From Promicromonospora sp. MEB111 (GTDB taxonomy: Bacteria > Actinomycetota > Actinomycetes > Actinomycetales > Cellulomonadaceae), in NCBI RefSeq assembly GCF_030209445.1, contig NZ_JARVSD010000007.1:310001-374000 (forward strand): a stretch of 64,000 nucleotides of DNA, in the 5' to 3' direction. Below are positions 48,792 through 57,942 of the stretch, piece by piece. A program made the position numbers and the translations under genes. The notes under the pieces were generated by a model. The model was given only the letters and a program-made list of their open reading frames with translations. It ran no database searches and was not told the origin of the DNA. The stretch's first letter is position 1; every line of letters starts with the position of its first letter.

Positions 48792-48985
48792 TGCCCACCC
48801 TTCTGGACGAATCCGCGCACGAACGACTCGGCGTTGGTCTCCAGCACCTCGTCGATCTCCTCGAGCAGGGCGTCGACCTCGTCGTCGTCCTTCTGCGCTG
48901 CCGCCGCGGCGGGCGCCGGCGTCCCGGCGTCGTCGTCGGGAGTGCGGTCCTCGTGCGACGGGTTGATTCTTTCCTGACCGGCCAT
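48788..48985 (-). CDS. pup: Prokaryotic ubiquitin-like protein Pup
   Basis: 65 residues, disordered and acidic, with a helix-forming region [11 protein letters not shown] near 35-48 that binds the ATPase coiled coil. It ends in G-G-Q; Dop must deamidate the final Gln to Glu before ligation. AGGAGG precedes the ATG. It is the first gene of the pup-prcB-prcA-pafA run, with a repeat-containing region upstream. Confidence 0.97.
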   Translation of the reverse strand: MAGQERINPSHEDRTPDDDAGTPAPAAAAAQKDDDEVDALLEEIDEVLETNAESFVRGFVQKGGQ

Positions 48986-49028
48986 GATCGCCTCCTGGTG
49001 ATTCTCTGACGTAGTGCTGGTCTTGAAG

Positions 49029-49073
49029 CCTAGGCCCTGAGGCTTGGTGTTGACCCTAGGGACTGACCCTAGG
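49029..49073 (-). promoter_or_regulatory. Triple CCTAGG cluster upstream of pup
   Basis: CCTAGG occurs at 49029-49034, 49055-49060 and 49068-49073, all in the 109-base dop-pup gap. The last two are part of a direct repeat of TGACCCTAGG with a 13-base period. The hexamer is rare in this GC-rich sequence, so three copies in 45 bases suggest a binding site or overlapping -10 boxes. No known regulator was recognised. Confidence 0.35.
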
Positions 49074-49094
49074 CGGTGACACCGACATGGAGGG

Positions 49095-50774
49095 TCACCT
49101 TCGCCCGGAGAGTCCGGCGAGCAGCGCCGCCGCGTCCGGGCTCGCGTCGAGGAGCGCGCCGATGTGGCGCCGCGTCCCCCGGGTCGGGTCGAGCATCGGC
49201 ACGCGCTGCAGCGCCTGGGCGCCGTCGACGTCGAAGATCACCGAGTCCCAGCTCGCGGCGGAGATCTGGCTGCCGTAGCGCGCCATCACCTCGCCCCGGA
49301 AGTAGGCCCGGGTGTCCGTCGGCGGGTGCTGGACCGCCCGCGCGACGCTCTCCTCGTCGACGATCCGGTCCACCGCGCCCTTGGCGAGCAGCCGGTGGTA
49401 GATGCCGCGCTCGGGGCGCACGTCCGACCACTGCAGGTCCATCGCGTGCAGCCGCGGGTGGTCCCAGTCCAGGTTGTCGCGCGAGCGCAGGCGCTCCAGC
49501 AGGCGCAGCTTCGCGACCCACTCCACCTCGCGCGCGCACCCGGCCAGGTCGGTGCCCAGCCGGTCGACCAGGGACGCCCAGCGGTCCAGCACGGCGTCCG
49601 ACTCGGGGTCGGTGCCCAGCACCTTGAGCGAGCGCCGCACGACGTCGACCACCTCGCCCTGGATCTGGAGCGCCGTCATGGTGCGGCCGTCCGCGAGCTC
49701 GAGCGCGGCGGTCAGGTCGAGGTCCCGCGAGACCTTCTGCACGTCGCTCACGGGCGCCGCCAGCCGCAGGGCACCCAGCTCGCCGCGCGCGTCCACCCCG
49801 GCGTCGGCCAGCTCGTCCAGGTGCTCCAGCACCCACAGGACCAGCGACGTCGTACCGGTCTTGAGGTAGGTCGGCACCTCCATCAGGTTGGCGTCCCCGA
49901 GGATCAGGTGCAGGCGGCGCCACCGCTGCCGGTCGGCGTGCGGCTCGTCGCGGGTGTTGACGATCGGCCGGCGCAGCGTCGTCTCCAGGCCGATCTCGGC
50001 CTCGATGTAGTCGGCGCGCTGCGAGATCTGGAACCCGGCCGTGCCGCTCGTCGCACCCAGGCCCACCCGGCCGGAGCCGGTGAACACCTGGCGCGTGACG
50101 AGGAACGACGTGATGAGCTCGGCCAGCGTGGTGAACGGCAGCGCGCGGTCCACGAGGTAGTTCTCGTGGGTGCCGTAGCTGGCGCCCTTGCCGTCCACGT
50201 TGTTCTTGTAGAGCACCACCTCGCTGCCGGGGAAGCCGGCGAGCTCCCGCAGGGCGGCGAGCATGACCCGTTCGCCGGCGACGTCCCAGCGCACGATGTC
50301 CTCGGGCGTCATGACCTCGGGCGAGGAGTACTCGGGGTGGGCGTGGTCGACGTACAGCCGCGCGCCGTTGGTGAGGATCACGTTGGCGGCACTCGGGTCG
50401 TCGTACTCGTCGGCGGCCGGCCGCTCGACCTCCTGGGTCGAACCGGGCCGGCGCCGGCCACGGCCCGGCAGGCCGGGCTCCACGACGGGCACCTGGCCCG
50501 TGACGGGTCCGGACGGCGCGGGCCGCGCGGGGTCGTCGGTCAGCATCGACGGCTGCGCGGAGGCGCGGTCGAGGTGGAACCCGCGCGCGTCCTGCAGCGG
50601 GTCCTCGTCGTCGTAGTCCCACCGGGCCTTGCCACCCGAACCCTCGGCGCGGGTGGAGATGGCCCGGTAGGTGGTCACCACCTGGCTCGACAGCAGCATG
50701 GGGTTGGCCAGGGGCCGGCCAGGCTGCAGCACTCCGTACTCGGTCTCGATGCCCATCACACGACGCACGCTCAC
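49095..50774 (-). CDS. dop: Pup deamidase / depupylase Dop
   Basis: 559 residues. M-G-I-E-T-E-Y-G near the N-terminus and K-N-N-V-D-G-K near 218 are the shared Dop/PafA active-site segments. Residues about 40-125 form the Dop loop region, here enlarged by a Pro/Arg/Asp-rich stretch; mycobacterial Dop is about 500 residues. Dop converts the C-terminal Gln of Pup to Glu and removes Pup from substrates. GTG 50774 (V-S-V-R-R-V-M-G) matches the usual family start, although GTG 50783 is in frame. Confidence 0.95.
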   Translation of the reverse strand: MSVRRVMGIETEYGVLQPGRPLANPMLLSSQVVTTYRAISTRAEGSGGKARWDYDDEDPLQDARGFHLDRASAQPSMLTDDPARPAPSGPVTGQVPVVEPGLPGRGRRRPGSTQEVERPAADEYDDPSAANVILTNGARLYVDHAHPEYSSPEVMTPEDIVRWDVAGERVMLAALRELAGFPGSEVVLYKNNVDGKGASYGTHENYLVDRALPFTTLAELITSFLVTRQVFTGSGRVGLGATSGTAGFQISQRADYIEAEIGLETTLRRPIVNTRDEPHADRQRWRRLHLILGDANLMEVPTYLKTGTTSLVLWVLEHLDELADAGVDARGELGALRLAAPVSDVQKVSRDLDLTAALELADGRTMTALQIQGEVVDVVRRSLKVLGTDPESDAVLDRWASLVDRLGTDLAGCAREVEWVAKLRLLERLRSRDNLDWDHPRLHAMDLQWSDVRPERGIYHRLLAKGAVDRIVDEESVARAVQHPPTDTRAYFRGEVMARYGSQISAASWDSVIFDVDGAQALQRVPMLDPTRGTRRHIGALLDASPDAAALLAGLSGRR

Positions 50775-50856
50775 GTCCACCACCCTATGCCGGAGTAGTC
50801 CCGTTGGTCGGGCAGGTCCGCGCCCGGTCGACGGACGCGGACCTGCCCGGTTGTGG

Positions 50857-52518
50857 TCAGAGGTACTGGCCGGTGTTCTGGACGGTGTCGATGGTGCGGG
50901 GCGTGGCGCCCTCGCCCTTCTTCTGGACGATGGTGCGGATGAAGACGATGCGCTCGCCCTTCTTGCCGCTGATGCGCGCCCAGTCGTCGGGGTTGGTCGT
51001 GTTCGGGAGGTCCTCGTTCTCCTTGAACTCGTCGACGCACGCGGTCAGCAGGTGCTCCACGCGGATGCCCTTCTGGCCGGAGGCCAGGAAGTCCTTGATC
51101 GCGTTCTTCTTGGCCCGGTCCACCACGTTCTGGATCATGGCGCCCGAGTTGAAGTCCTTGAAGAAGAGGGTCTCCTTGTCCCCGGAGGCGTAGGTGACCT
51201 CGAGGAACTGGTTCTCCTCGTCCTCGGAGTACATGCGCTCCACCACCGAGGTGATCATGCCGTCCAGCGCCTCGGAGACGTTGCCGCCGTACTCCGCCAG
51301 GTCGTCCGCGTGGATCGGCAGCTCCTTGGTGAGGTACTTGCCGAAGACCTCCTTGGCGCCCTCGGCGTCGGGCCGCTCGATCTTGATCTTCACGTCGAGA
51401 CGCCCCGGGCGCAGGATGGCCGGGTCGATCATGTCCTCGCGGTTGGAGGCGCCGATGACGATGACGTTGTCGAGCCGCTCCACGCCGTCGATCTCGGCGA
51501 GGAGCTGCGGCACGATGGTGGTCTCCACGTCGGAGGAGAGGCCGGTGCCGCGGGTGCGGAACAGCGACTCCATCTCGTCGAAGAAGACGACGACCGGCAT
51601 GCCCTGGCTGGCCTTCTCCCGCGCCCGGGCGAAGATCAGCCGGATGTGCCGCTCGGTCTCGCCGACGTACTTGTTGAGCAGCTCCGGGCCCTTGACGTTC
51701 AGGAAGAAGCTCTTCACCTCGGGGTTGCCCCCGTTGGCGCGCGCCACCATCCCGGCCAGGGAATGGGCGACGGCCTTGGCGATGAGCGTCTTGCCGCAGC
51801 CGGGCGGGCCGTACAGGAGCACGCCCTTGGGCGGGCGCAGCCCGTGCTCCCGGAACAGGTCGGGGTGCGCGAAGGGCAGCTCCACCGCGTCCCGGATGGC
51901 CTCGATCTGCGGCCCGAGGCCGCCGATGTCCTCGTACTCGATGTCCGGGACCTCTTCGAGGACCAGCTCCTCGACCTCGGACTTGGGCACGATCTCGAAC
52001 ACGAAGCCGCTGCGCGTGTCGACCGTGAGGGAGTCACCGACCCGGAGCGGGGCGTCCATCACCGAGCCGGCGAGGCGCACGACGCGCTCCTCGTCGGCAC
52101 GGCCCACCACGAGCACGCGGTCGCCGCCCAGCATCTCCTTGACGGTCACCAGCTCGCCGGTGCGCTCGTAGTCGCCCGCGCCGACCACGGTCATGGCCTC
52201 GTTGAGCTTGACCTCCTGGCCGGGACTCAGCCGGGTCACGTCCAGGCTGGGGCTCGCGGAGACATGCATCTTGCGACCGGCGGACGAGATGTCCACCGAG
52301 CCGTCGGCATGGGCCCCCAGGAACACGGCGTAGGTGCCCGGTGGCTTGGCCAGGTCGTCGAGCTGTTTCTTCAGCTCGACTATCTGATCACGCGCCGCAC
52401 GGAGTGCTTCCGCGAGACGCTCGTTCTTTGCTGAGAGGAGGGCGATCTGGCGCTCGTAGTCGCGGCTTGGCAAAGGCTCGTGCTCGGGATGGTTGTATCC
52501 TGACGTGTTCTCGGTCAT
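50857..52518 (-). CDS. arc: Proteasome-associated AAA ATPase (ARC/Mpa)
   Basis: 553 residues. A coiled coil at about 20-60 captures Pup. OB domains at about 62-190 follow, then one AAA+ domain with Walker A G-P-P-G-C-G-K-T near 235 and Walker B V-V-V-F-F-D-E near 305. The C-terminus is G-Q-Y-L, the tail that docks into the alpha ring. It unfolds pupylated proteins and threads them into the 20S core. ATG 52518 has AGGGGATG upstream. The gene is separated from dop by 82 bases. Confidence 0.97.
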   Translation of the reverse strand: MTENTSGYNHPEHEPLPSRDYERQIALLSAKNERLAEALRAARDQIVELKKQLDDLAKPPGTYAVFLGAHADGSVDISSAGRKMHVSASPSLDVTRLSPGQEVKLNEAMTVVGAGDYERTGELVTVKEMLGGDRVLVVGRADEERVVRLAGSVMDAPLRVGDSLTVDTRSGFVFEIVPKSEVEELVLEEVPDIEYEDIGGLGPQIEAIRDAVELPFAHPDLFREHGLRPPKGVLLYGPPGCGKTLIAKAVAHSLAGMVARANGGNPEVKSFFLNVKGPELLNKYVGETERHIRLIFARAREKASQGMPVVVFFDEMESLFRTRGTGLSSDVETTIVPQLLAEIDGVERLDNVIVIGASNREDMIDPAILRPGRLDVKIKIERPDAEGAKEVFGKYLTKELPIHADDLAEYGGNVSEALDGMITSVVERMYSEDEENQFLEVTYASGDKETLFFKDFNSGAMIQNVVDRAKKNAIKDFLASGQKGIRVEHLLTACVDEFKENEDLPNTTNPDDWARISGKKGERIVFIRTIVQKKGEGATPRTIDTVQNTGQYL

Positions 52519-52659
52519 GACATCCCCTCTCGTAGTGCCCGAGAGGCGACCATATGACGCAATCGCCTCCGAGAACAGCACTCTAAGCACAGTCACTGAC
52601 ACACCGGGAGTGAGAACACCCGTTTGAGACGTCCGGGGTACCCGATCGTTACAGCCTGT

Positions 52660-53673
52660 TCACGCGGACGGGGTGTTTCCCGCCTCGGGCGCAACCCCGA
52701 GGTCACGTCGCACCTTTCGGATCTTCTTGTCCGATATGGCGCGCTCCCCCAGCTCCTCCGGCGACCACTCCGCCTCGGCCGTCACGGGGTACGCACCCTT
52801 GGCAGGACGCCGTTTCCGCTCGGGCGGGACCACTCCGTCGGCCAGCCGGCGGGTCGTGATGAGGAAGCCCGTGTGCCCGATCATCCGGTGCTCGGGACGG
52901 ACCGCCAGCCCCTCCAGGTGCCACCCCCGGACCATCGTCTCGAAGGCGGCCGGCTCGGCGAACCGGCCGTCCGCGCGAAGATCTTCTGCTGTGCGCGAAA
53001 GTTGGGTCGTGGTGGCCACATAGCAGACGAGCACGCCGCCGGGCGCGAGCGCGGACGCGACGGCGTCGACGTTCTCCCACGGCGCGAGCATGTCCAGGAC
53101 CACGCGGTCCACGGTGCCGGGCTCGGCCACCTCGGGCAGCACGTCGGCGAGGTCGCCCACGGACAGGTCCCACGCGGGGTGCGGCCCGCCGAAGAACGTC
53201 TCGACGTTGCCCTGCGCGATCGCGGCGAAGTCCTCGCGCCGCTCGATCGAGTGCACGTGCCCGGCGTCGCCGACGGCGCGCAGCAGGGACATGGTCAGCG
53301 CGCCCGAGCCCACGCCTGCCTCGACCACCCGGGCGCCCGGGTAGATGTCGGCCATGGCGATGATCTGCCCGGCGTCCTTCGGGTAGACGACGGCGGCGCC
53401 GCGCGGCATCGACAGCACGTAGTCGGCCAGCAGCGGGCGCAGCGCGAGGTACTCGATCTCGGCCGTGTTCACGACCACCGAGCCCTCCGGCTGCCCGATG
53501 ATCTGCTCGTGCTTGAAGTAGCCCTTGTGCGTGTGGAAGGTGCCGCCCGGCTGCAGGGTGATGGTGTGCAGGCGGCCCTTGGGGTCGGTCAGCTGGACCT
53601 TGTCGCCCACTCGGAACGGGCCGCGGCGCAGCTCGGCGCCGGTGGCGGTAGGGGCATCGGTGGGTGTGGTCAC
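52660..53673 (-). CDS. trmI: tRNA (adenine-58-N1)-methyltransferase
   Basis: 337 residues. The N-terminal beta domain precedes the SAM site V-V-E-A-G-V-G-S-G-A-L-T near residue 115 and the S-I-E-R-R-E-D segment. The aromatic and acidic motif L-D-M-L-A-P-W near 190 is the catalytic region. The protein matches TrmI (Rv2118c), a tetrameric enzyme that methylates A58 in the T-loop. The C-terminus has an extra basic tail. It starts 11 bases after the site-2-protease gene stop, so both may be one transcript, and it lies next to arc as in mycobacteria. Confidence 0.92.
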   Translation of the reverse strand: MTTPTDAPTATGAELRRGPFRVGDKVQLTDPKGRLHTITLQPGGTFHTHKGYFKHEQIIGQPEGSVVVNTAEIEYLALRPLLADYVLSMPRGAAVVYPKDAGQIIAMADIYPGARVVEAGVGSGALTMSLLRAVGDAGHVHSIERREDFAAIAQGNVETFFGGPHPAWDLSVGDLADVLPEVAEPGTVDRVVLDMLAPWENVDAVASALAPGGVLVCYVATTTQLSRTAEDLRADGRFAEPAAFETMVRGWHLEGLAVRPEHRMIGHTGFLITTRRLADGVVPPERKRRPAKGAYPVTAEAEWSPEELGERAISDKKIRKVRRDLGVAPEAGNTPSA

Positions 53674-53684
53674 AACCGACCAGT

Positions 53685-54863
53685 CTAGGTGCCGCGCACC
53701 GCCCGGGCGACGTCGGCGAGATCGAGCACGCCGGTGACCCGGTCCCCCTCGACCACCGGGACCAGCCGGGCGCCGCCGGACCGCGTGGCCAGGTGGTTGA
53801 GCAGGTCCGTGCCCGACGTCGCCGGGTGGACGGCGCTGCCCGGCACGAACGGGACCGCCACGGCGTCCAGCGGGGTCAGGTGGTGCGCGGAGGCCGGCAC
53901 GGCGGCGACGGCGTCGTCGTCGAGCACGGCGACCGGGGCACCGCCCTGCCCCACCACGACCAGGCGGTACGACGCCGCCTCCGGGACGCCCGCGGCGACC
54001 GCCGCCGTCCGGGCGGACAGCGCCTCGGCGACCGTGGAGCCCAGCGAGACCGAGAGCGCCGGGACCGCGAGCCGGCTCGCGGACAGCGCGGCGATCGCCT
54101 CACGGCGACGGCCGTTGGTGATCGCCGCCCCCGCGCCCGCCCAGAGGAACGCGCCGATCAGCGCCGACCACAGCACGGTGGTGAGGTTGGGTGTGGTGCC
54201 CTGCGCGAACGGCACCACCAGGGCCCACAGCAGCACGCCGACGGCGACGACGCGCCCCACCCAGCCGGCCGCGATGGTGCCCGTCGAACGCTTGCCGGTG
54301 ACGGCCCAGACCAGCGACTCGAGGATCTGGCCGCCGTCCAGCGGCAGGCCGGGGAGCAGGTTGAACGCGCCGACGAAGGCGTTGGAGATCGCGCCCGCGT
54401 ACAGCAGGAGCGTGGGCACGTCCTGCACCGGCGCGGCGGTGTACGCGAGCCAGAAGCCGGCGGCGAGGACCAGGTTGGTGAGCGGCCCGACGACGGCCAC
54501 GAGGAAGCCGTCGAGCGGCTTGCCGAGCCCACCCGTGTAGGCGGTGTGGCCGCCCCAGATCGTGACGGCGAGCTCGGTCACCTGCTGCCCGCGCGCCCTG
54601 GCCACGAGGGCGTGGGCGGTCTCGTGCAGGAACACCGAGCCGAACAGCAGCAGCACGAACACGAACGCGACGAGGTAGGCGCCCGCCCCGAGGTGCGGCG
54701 CGATCACCTGCACGTTCGGCACGAACAGGATGGTCAGGACGAGGGCCGCGAGGAACCACGACCGCGTGATGATCACGGGCGCGCCGGCGACGCGGCCGAC
54801 CACGATCCCCTTCGAGCGTTCCGGGGCGGGTGGGGGCGTGGAGGCGGGCTCCGAGGTGGTCAC
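53685..54863 (-). CDS. Site-2 protease-like M50 metalloprotease with C-terminal CBS region
   Basis: 392 residues. The zinc site H80-E81-x-x-H84 (L-H-E-T-A-H-A) lies in a membrane helix and the third ligand Asp176 in L-P-G-L-P-L-D-G-G. About six helices fill residues 35-240. A CBS-type region occupies the last 120 residues; it is divergent. The family cleaves membrane-bound anti-sigma factors or other single-pass proteins inside the membrane. This form resembles the mycobacterial Rip3 type. The substrate is unknown. It is divergent from the RecB-like gene. Confidence 0.88.
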   Translation of the reverse strand: MTTSEPASTPPPAPERSKGIVVGRVAGAPVIITRSWFLAALVLTILFVPNVQVIAPHLGAGAYLVAFVFVLLLFGSVFLHETAHALVARARGQQVTELAVTIWGGHTAYTGGLGKPLDGFLVAVVGPLTNLVLAAGFWLAYTAAPVQDVPTLLLYAGAISNAFVGAFNLLPGLPLDGGQILESLVWAVTGKRSTGTIAAGWVGRVVAVGVLLWALVVPFAQGTTPNLTTVLWSALIGAFLWAGAGAAITNGRRREAIAALSASRLAVPALSVSLGSTVAEALSARTAAVAAGVPEAASYRLVVVGQGGAPVAVLDDDAVAAVPASAHHLTPLDAVAVPFVPGSAVHPATSGTDLLNHLATRSGGARLVPVVEGDRVTGVLDLADVARAVRGT

Positions 54864-54943
54864 CGGACAAACCTAACCGGCCGCCGGGCATGCGGGTGAC
54901 GGCACGCTGTGGACAACTACCGGGGGATGTCAGTGCCCGCCCC

Positions 54944-54949
54944 TAGGGT
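54944..54949 (+). promoter_or_regulatory. -10-like box TAGGGT six bases before the RecB-like gene
   Basis: TAGGGT followed by six bases and then ATG would put the transcript start at the start codon, giving a leaderless mRNA. The 20-base region is nearly the same as that before the PAC2 gene at 63394. No ribosome-binding site of the usual kind is needed for such transcripts in actinobacteria. Confidence 0.35.
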
Positions 54950-54955
54950 TGGGGC

Positions 54956-55873
54956 ATGACGACGACGGAGCTGACCGAAGAGCTGGGGCAGGGCGTGGCG
55001 ACGGAGGCGGCCGACGCCGCGCCGGCCGTGCGCGCGCCCTCGCGACCGCCGGCCCTGTCCCCGTCGCGCGCCAACGACTTCATGCAGTGCCCGCTGCTGT
55101 TCCGGTTCCGCACGGTGGACCGGCTTCCCGAACCGCCGTCGGCCGCCGCGGCGCGCGGCACGCTGGTGCACGCGGTGCTGGAGCGGCTCTACGACGCCCC
55201 GCTGGGCGAGCGGACGCTGGCCGCAGCGCACGACCTGCTGCCCGGCGAGTGGGACCGGCTGCTGGAGGCGGACGAGCGGTACACCTCGCTGTTCACCGAC
55301 GGGATCGGCCCGGACGGACAGGACCGCGCGGGCTGGCTCGCCGGGGCGGGCTCGCTGCTGGGCACGTACTTCACGCTGGAGAACCCGAACCGGCTGGAGC
55401 CGGCCGAGCGGGAGCTCCTGGTCGAGTCGCAGCTCGACGGCGGGCCGCTGCTGCGCGGCATCGTGGACCGGCTGGACGTGGCGCCCGACGGCGCGCTGCG
55501 GGTGGTCGACTACAAGACGGGGAAGTCGCCGCGGCCCGGCTACGAGACGTCGGCCGTCTTCCAGATGCGCTTCTACGGCCTGGTGCTGTGGCGCGAGCGC
55601 GGGGTGCTGCCCAAGATGCTGCAGCTCGTGTACCTGGGTGACGGCCAGGTCCTGCGCGGCGAGCCGACGACCGAGCACCTGGAGCACACGGAGCAGAAGA
55701 TCCGCGCGATCTGGTCCGGCATCGAGGAGTCCGCGCGGACCGGCGAGTGGAAACCCCGCCGGTCCAAGCTGTGCGGCTGGTGCGCCCACCAGGCGATGTG
55801 CCCCGAGTTCGGGGGCACGCCGCCTCAGGTCCCGGAGGGCGCGGTCGCGCTGCGGCTGGGCATCACGGGCTGA
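54956..55873 (+). CDS. RecB-like PD-(D/E)XK nuclease with a probable 4Fe-4S cluster
   Basis: 305 residues. Active-site residues are His72 (L-V-H-A-V), Asp171 (G-I-V-D-R-L-D), and Asp185 and Lys187 (V-V-D-Y-K-T-G-K). Cys45 near the N-terminus and Cys273, Cys276 and Cys282 at the C-terminus form the split four-Cys pattern of AddB and Cas4-type nucleases, which hold a 4Fe-4S cluster. The mycobacterial counterpart is Rv2119, also beside the proteasome region. DNA repair is a likely role; no helicase partner is adjacent. Confidence 0.88.
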   Translation: MTTTELTEELGQGVATEAADAAPAVRAPSRPPALSPSRANDFMQCPLLFRFRTVDRLPEPPSAAAARGTLVHAVLERLYDAPLGERTLAAAHDLLPGEWDRLLEADERYTSLFTDGIGPDGQDRAGWLAGAGSLLGTYFTLENPNRLEPAERELLVESQLDGGPLLRGIVDRLDVAPDGALRVVDYKTGKSPRPGYETSAVFQMRFYGLVLWRERGVLPKMLQLVYLGDGQVLRGEPTTEHLEHTEQKIRAIWSGIEESARTGEWKPRRSKLCGWCAHQAMCPEFGGTPPQVPEGAVALRLGITG

Positions 55874-55889
55874 CCCGCCGCCGGTCGGC

Positions 55890-56600
55890 TCAGCCGGCCA
55901 GGTCGCCGGCGCCGAGCAGGTCGACGACCTCGCCGGACGCGATCCGGCCGAGCAGGTCGAGGTCGACCTGCTTGAGGGACGCGGCCCGGCTGAGGCCGGG
56001 ACGCGGCGGCACCGGCACCTCTGCCGGCACGCCGAGGGTGCGGGCGCCCGACGCGAGCGCGGACGTGATGCCGGGGCCCGAGTCCTCGATCGCCACGCAG
56101 TCCTCGGCCCGCACGCCGAACAGGCCGGCAGCCACCAGGTACGGCTCCGGGTGCGGCTTGCCGTGCGTCACCTCGTCGCCCGTGACCAGGTGGGTGAAGG
56201 TGCCCGCGGGAGCGCCGTCGGCCACGACCTGGGCCTGGCTGCGGTAGGACATGGTGACGATGGCGCACGGCACGTCGGCGGCGCGCAGGTCCTCCAGCAG
56301 CTCCAGGACGCCCGCGCGCCACGGCACGGCCTCGCGGAGCTGCTCGTTGACCCGGGCCACGAGCCAGGTCACGATCTCGGCCGGCTCCAGCGGGACGCCG
56401 GCGTCGTGCAGCATGCCGCCCGTCGTGAGCAGCGCCTGCCCGACGGCGCCGAGCGCGTCCTCGTGCGTCCACATGGCCCCGTGCGCGACGACGATCTCGT
56501 GCTCGGCGCGCATCCAGTAGGCCTCGGAGTCGACGAGGGTGCCGTCCATGTCGAACAGGACGGCGGCGGGCAGGGCTGACGATTCGCGGGGCACCGACAC
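55890..56600 (-). CDS. HAD-superfamily hydrolase
   Basis: 236 residues. Motif I is F-D-M-D-G-T with Asp17 (nucleophile) and Asp19, motif II V-T-M-S near 117, motif III the Lys of H-G-K-P-H-P-E near 147, and motif IV E-D-S-G-P-G near 172. The helical cap after motif I is of the beta-phosphoglucomutase / phosphoglycolate phosphatase kind. The substrate is a phosphorylated small molecule but cannot be named. The GTG start at 56600 is within a few bases of the divergent HD gene region. Confidence 0.9.
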   Translation of the reverse strand: MSVPRESSALPAAVLFDMDGTLVDSEAYWMRAEHEIVVAHGAMWTHEDALGAVGQALLTTGGMLHDAGVPLEPAEIVTWLVARVNEQLREAVPWRAGVLELLEDLRAADVPCAIVTMSYRSQAQVVADGAPAGTFTHLVTGDEVTHGKPHPEPYLVAAGLFGVRAEDCVAIEDSGPGITSALASGARTLGVPAEVPVPPRPGLSRAASLKQVDLDLLGRIASGEVVDLLGAGDLAG

Positions 56601-56668
56601 ATGCTAGGTGCCGACATGGAACGGCCGGTAACGGGCGTGCGACGGGCCGGATGCCGGACGATAGCGCC

Positions 56669-57229
56669 ATGACGCACACCGCCGCCTCCGGCATCGCCGC
56701 CTTCACCTTCGAGATGGGCGTGCTCAAGCGCCTGCGCCGATCGGGCTGGTGGCAGGTCGGGGTGCGCGACCCGGAGTCGGTGGCCGAGCACAGCCTGCGC
56801 GTCGCGCAGCTCGCCGCCCTGCTGGCCGCCGAGGAGGGCGCCGACCCGGCGCGCGCCGCCTACCTCGCGCTGTGGCACGACTCGCAGGAGACCCGCATCA
56901 CGGACCTGCCGCACACGGCCCGGCCGTACCTCACCAAGCCGGACAACGTCGCGGTCACGCGGGACCAGGTCGCCCGGCTGCCCGAGGCCGCGGCGGCCAC
57001 CGTGCTCGGCGCGGTCACCGAGTTCGAGGCGCAGGAGACGCCGGAGGCGCGGTGCGCCCGCGACGCGGACAAGCTGGAGTGCCTCGTCCAGGCCGTCGAG
57101 TACCGGCACGGCGGCCAGGACGGCGTGCAGGAGTGGATCGACTCGTCCTACGCAGCGCTGGGCACCGACGCCGCGAAGCGGGTGGCGGACGCCGCGCTCA
57201 CGCAGTCCCCGATGAGCTGGCGCGACTGA
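56669..57229 (+). CDS. HD-domain phosphohydrolase (YfbR-like)
   Basis: 186 residues. The metal-binding residues are His41 (A-E-H-S), His70-Asp71 (L-W-H-D-S-Q-E) and a later Asp in R-D-A-D-K-L-E near 137. The arrangement matches the HD_3 / YfbR group, many of which are 5'-deoxynucleotidases. The second ATG (56669) is taken as start; an in-frame ATG at 56651 is possible and neither has a strong ribosome-binding site. It is divergent from the HAD gene and convergent with a secreted-protein gene. Confidence 0.82.
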   Translation: MTHTAASGIAAFTFEMGVLKRLRRSGWWQVGVRDPESVAEHSLRVAQLAALLAAEEGADPARAAYLALWHDSQETRITDLPHTARPYLTKPDNVAVTRDQVARLPEAAAATVLGAVTEFEAQETPEARCARDADKLECLVQAVEYRHGGQDGVQEWIDSSYAALGTDAAKRVADAALTQSPMSWRD

Positions 57230-57291
57230 ACCGGCGGGCCGGGCGGCCGCGCCGGCTCGGCTCCGGTGAGCGGGACGGCAAGCGGGACCGG

Positions 57292-57834
57292 TCAGTCCGC
57301 GAGCAGCTCCTCGGCCCGCTCCTCCTGGCCGGCGTCGAGGTCGGTCCGCTCGAACGCGGCCACGGCCTTGTCGAACGTGCGGTTCACCCGCGGCTCGATC
57401 TCGACGACGCTCGCCGGGGTGACGATCGCCCGCTCGTACTCCGCGATCCAGGCGTCCATGTGCGCCACGTAGGCATCGCGGGCCAGGTCGAGCCTGCTGC
57501 CGTCGGACAGCGGCACCGCCTGGGCGTCCTCCTTGGCGGACAGGACGCCGGACCGGGCCTCCTCGGCCAGGTCGGGCACGTCGGTCATGAGCGCGGCGGC
57601 GAGCTCCTCCTTCTTGTCGACGTCGGACGTGGCCTCGATCTCGCCGAACCGTCCGCTCACCTCGTCGATGTAGTCACGCATCGTGGACTCGCTGTGCTCC
57701 ACGGCGTCGAGCAGCACGTCAGCGGGCTCGCTGGTGCCCTCGGCCTGGGACCAGGCGATGCCGCTTCCGGCGCCGGCGACGACGAGCGCACCGACGGCGG
57801 AGAGCAGGACCCGGTGATTTCGCAGGTTGAGCAT
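57292..57834 (-). CDS. Exported or membrane-anchored helical protein, no family recognised
   Basis: 180 residues. One N-terminal hydrophobic segment (about 8-28) ends near A-W-S-Q, so it is either a signal peptide or a membrane anchor with the rest outside. The remainder is acidic and helical, with two Cys-free halves rich in Glu, Ala and Asp. No catalytic motif is seen. The gene stands alone between the HD gene and the kinase-like gene. The start ATG at 57834 has no strong ribosome-binding site. Confidence 0.6.
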   Translation of the reverse strand: MLNLRNHRVLLSAVGALVVAGAGSGIAWSQAEGTSEPADVLLDAVEHSESTMRDYIDEVSGRFGEIEATSDVDKKEELAAALMTDVPDLAEEARSGVLSAKEDAQAVPLSDGSRLDLARDAYVAHMDAWIAEYERAIVTPASVVEIEPRVNRTFDKAVAAFERTDLDAGQEERAEELLAD

Positions 57835-57942
57835 TAGTTCATCGTCACCCGGACGTGGGGCGTTCCGCGCGCTGACGAGTGTGATCCGCGACGGAACTAA
57901 CGGTCATATCATCCTATTCCGGTCACCAATTGTCGCTCGCTG

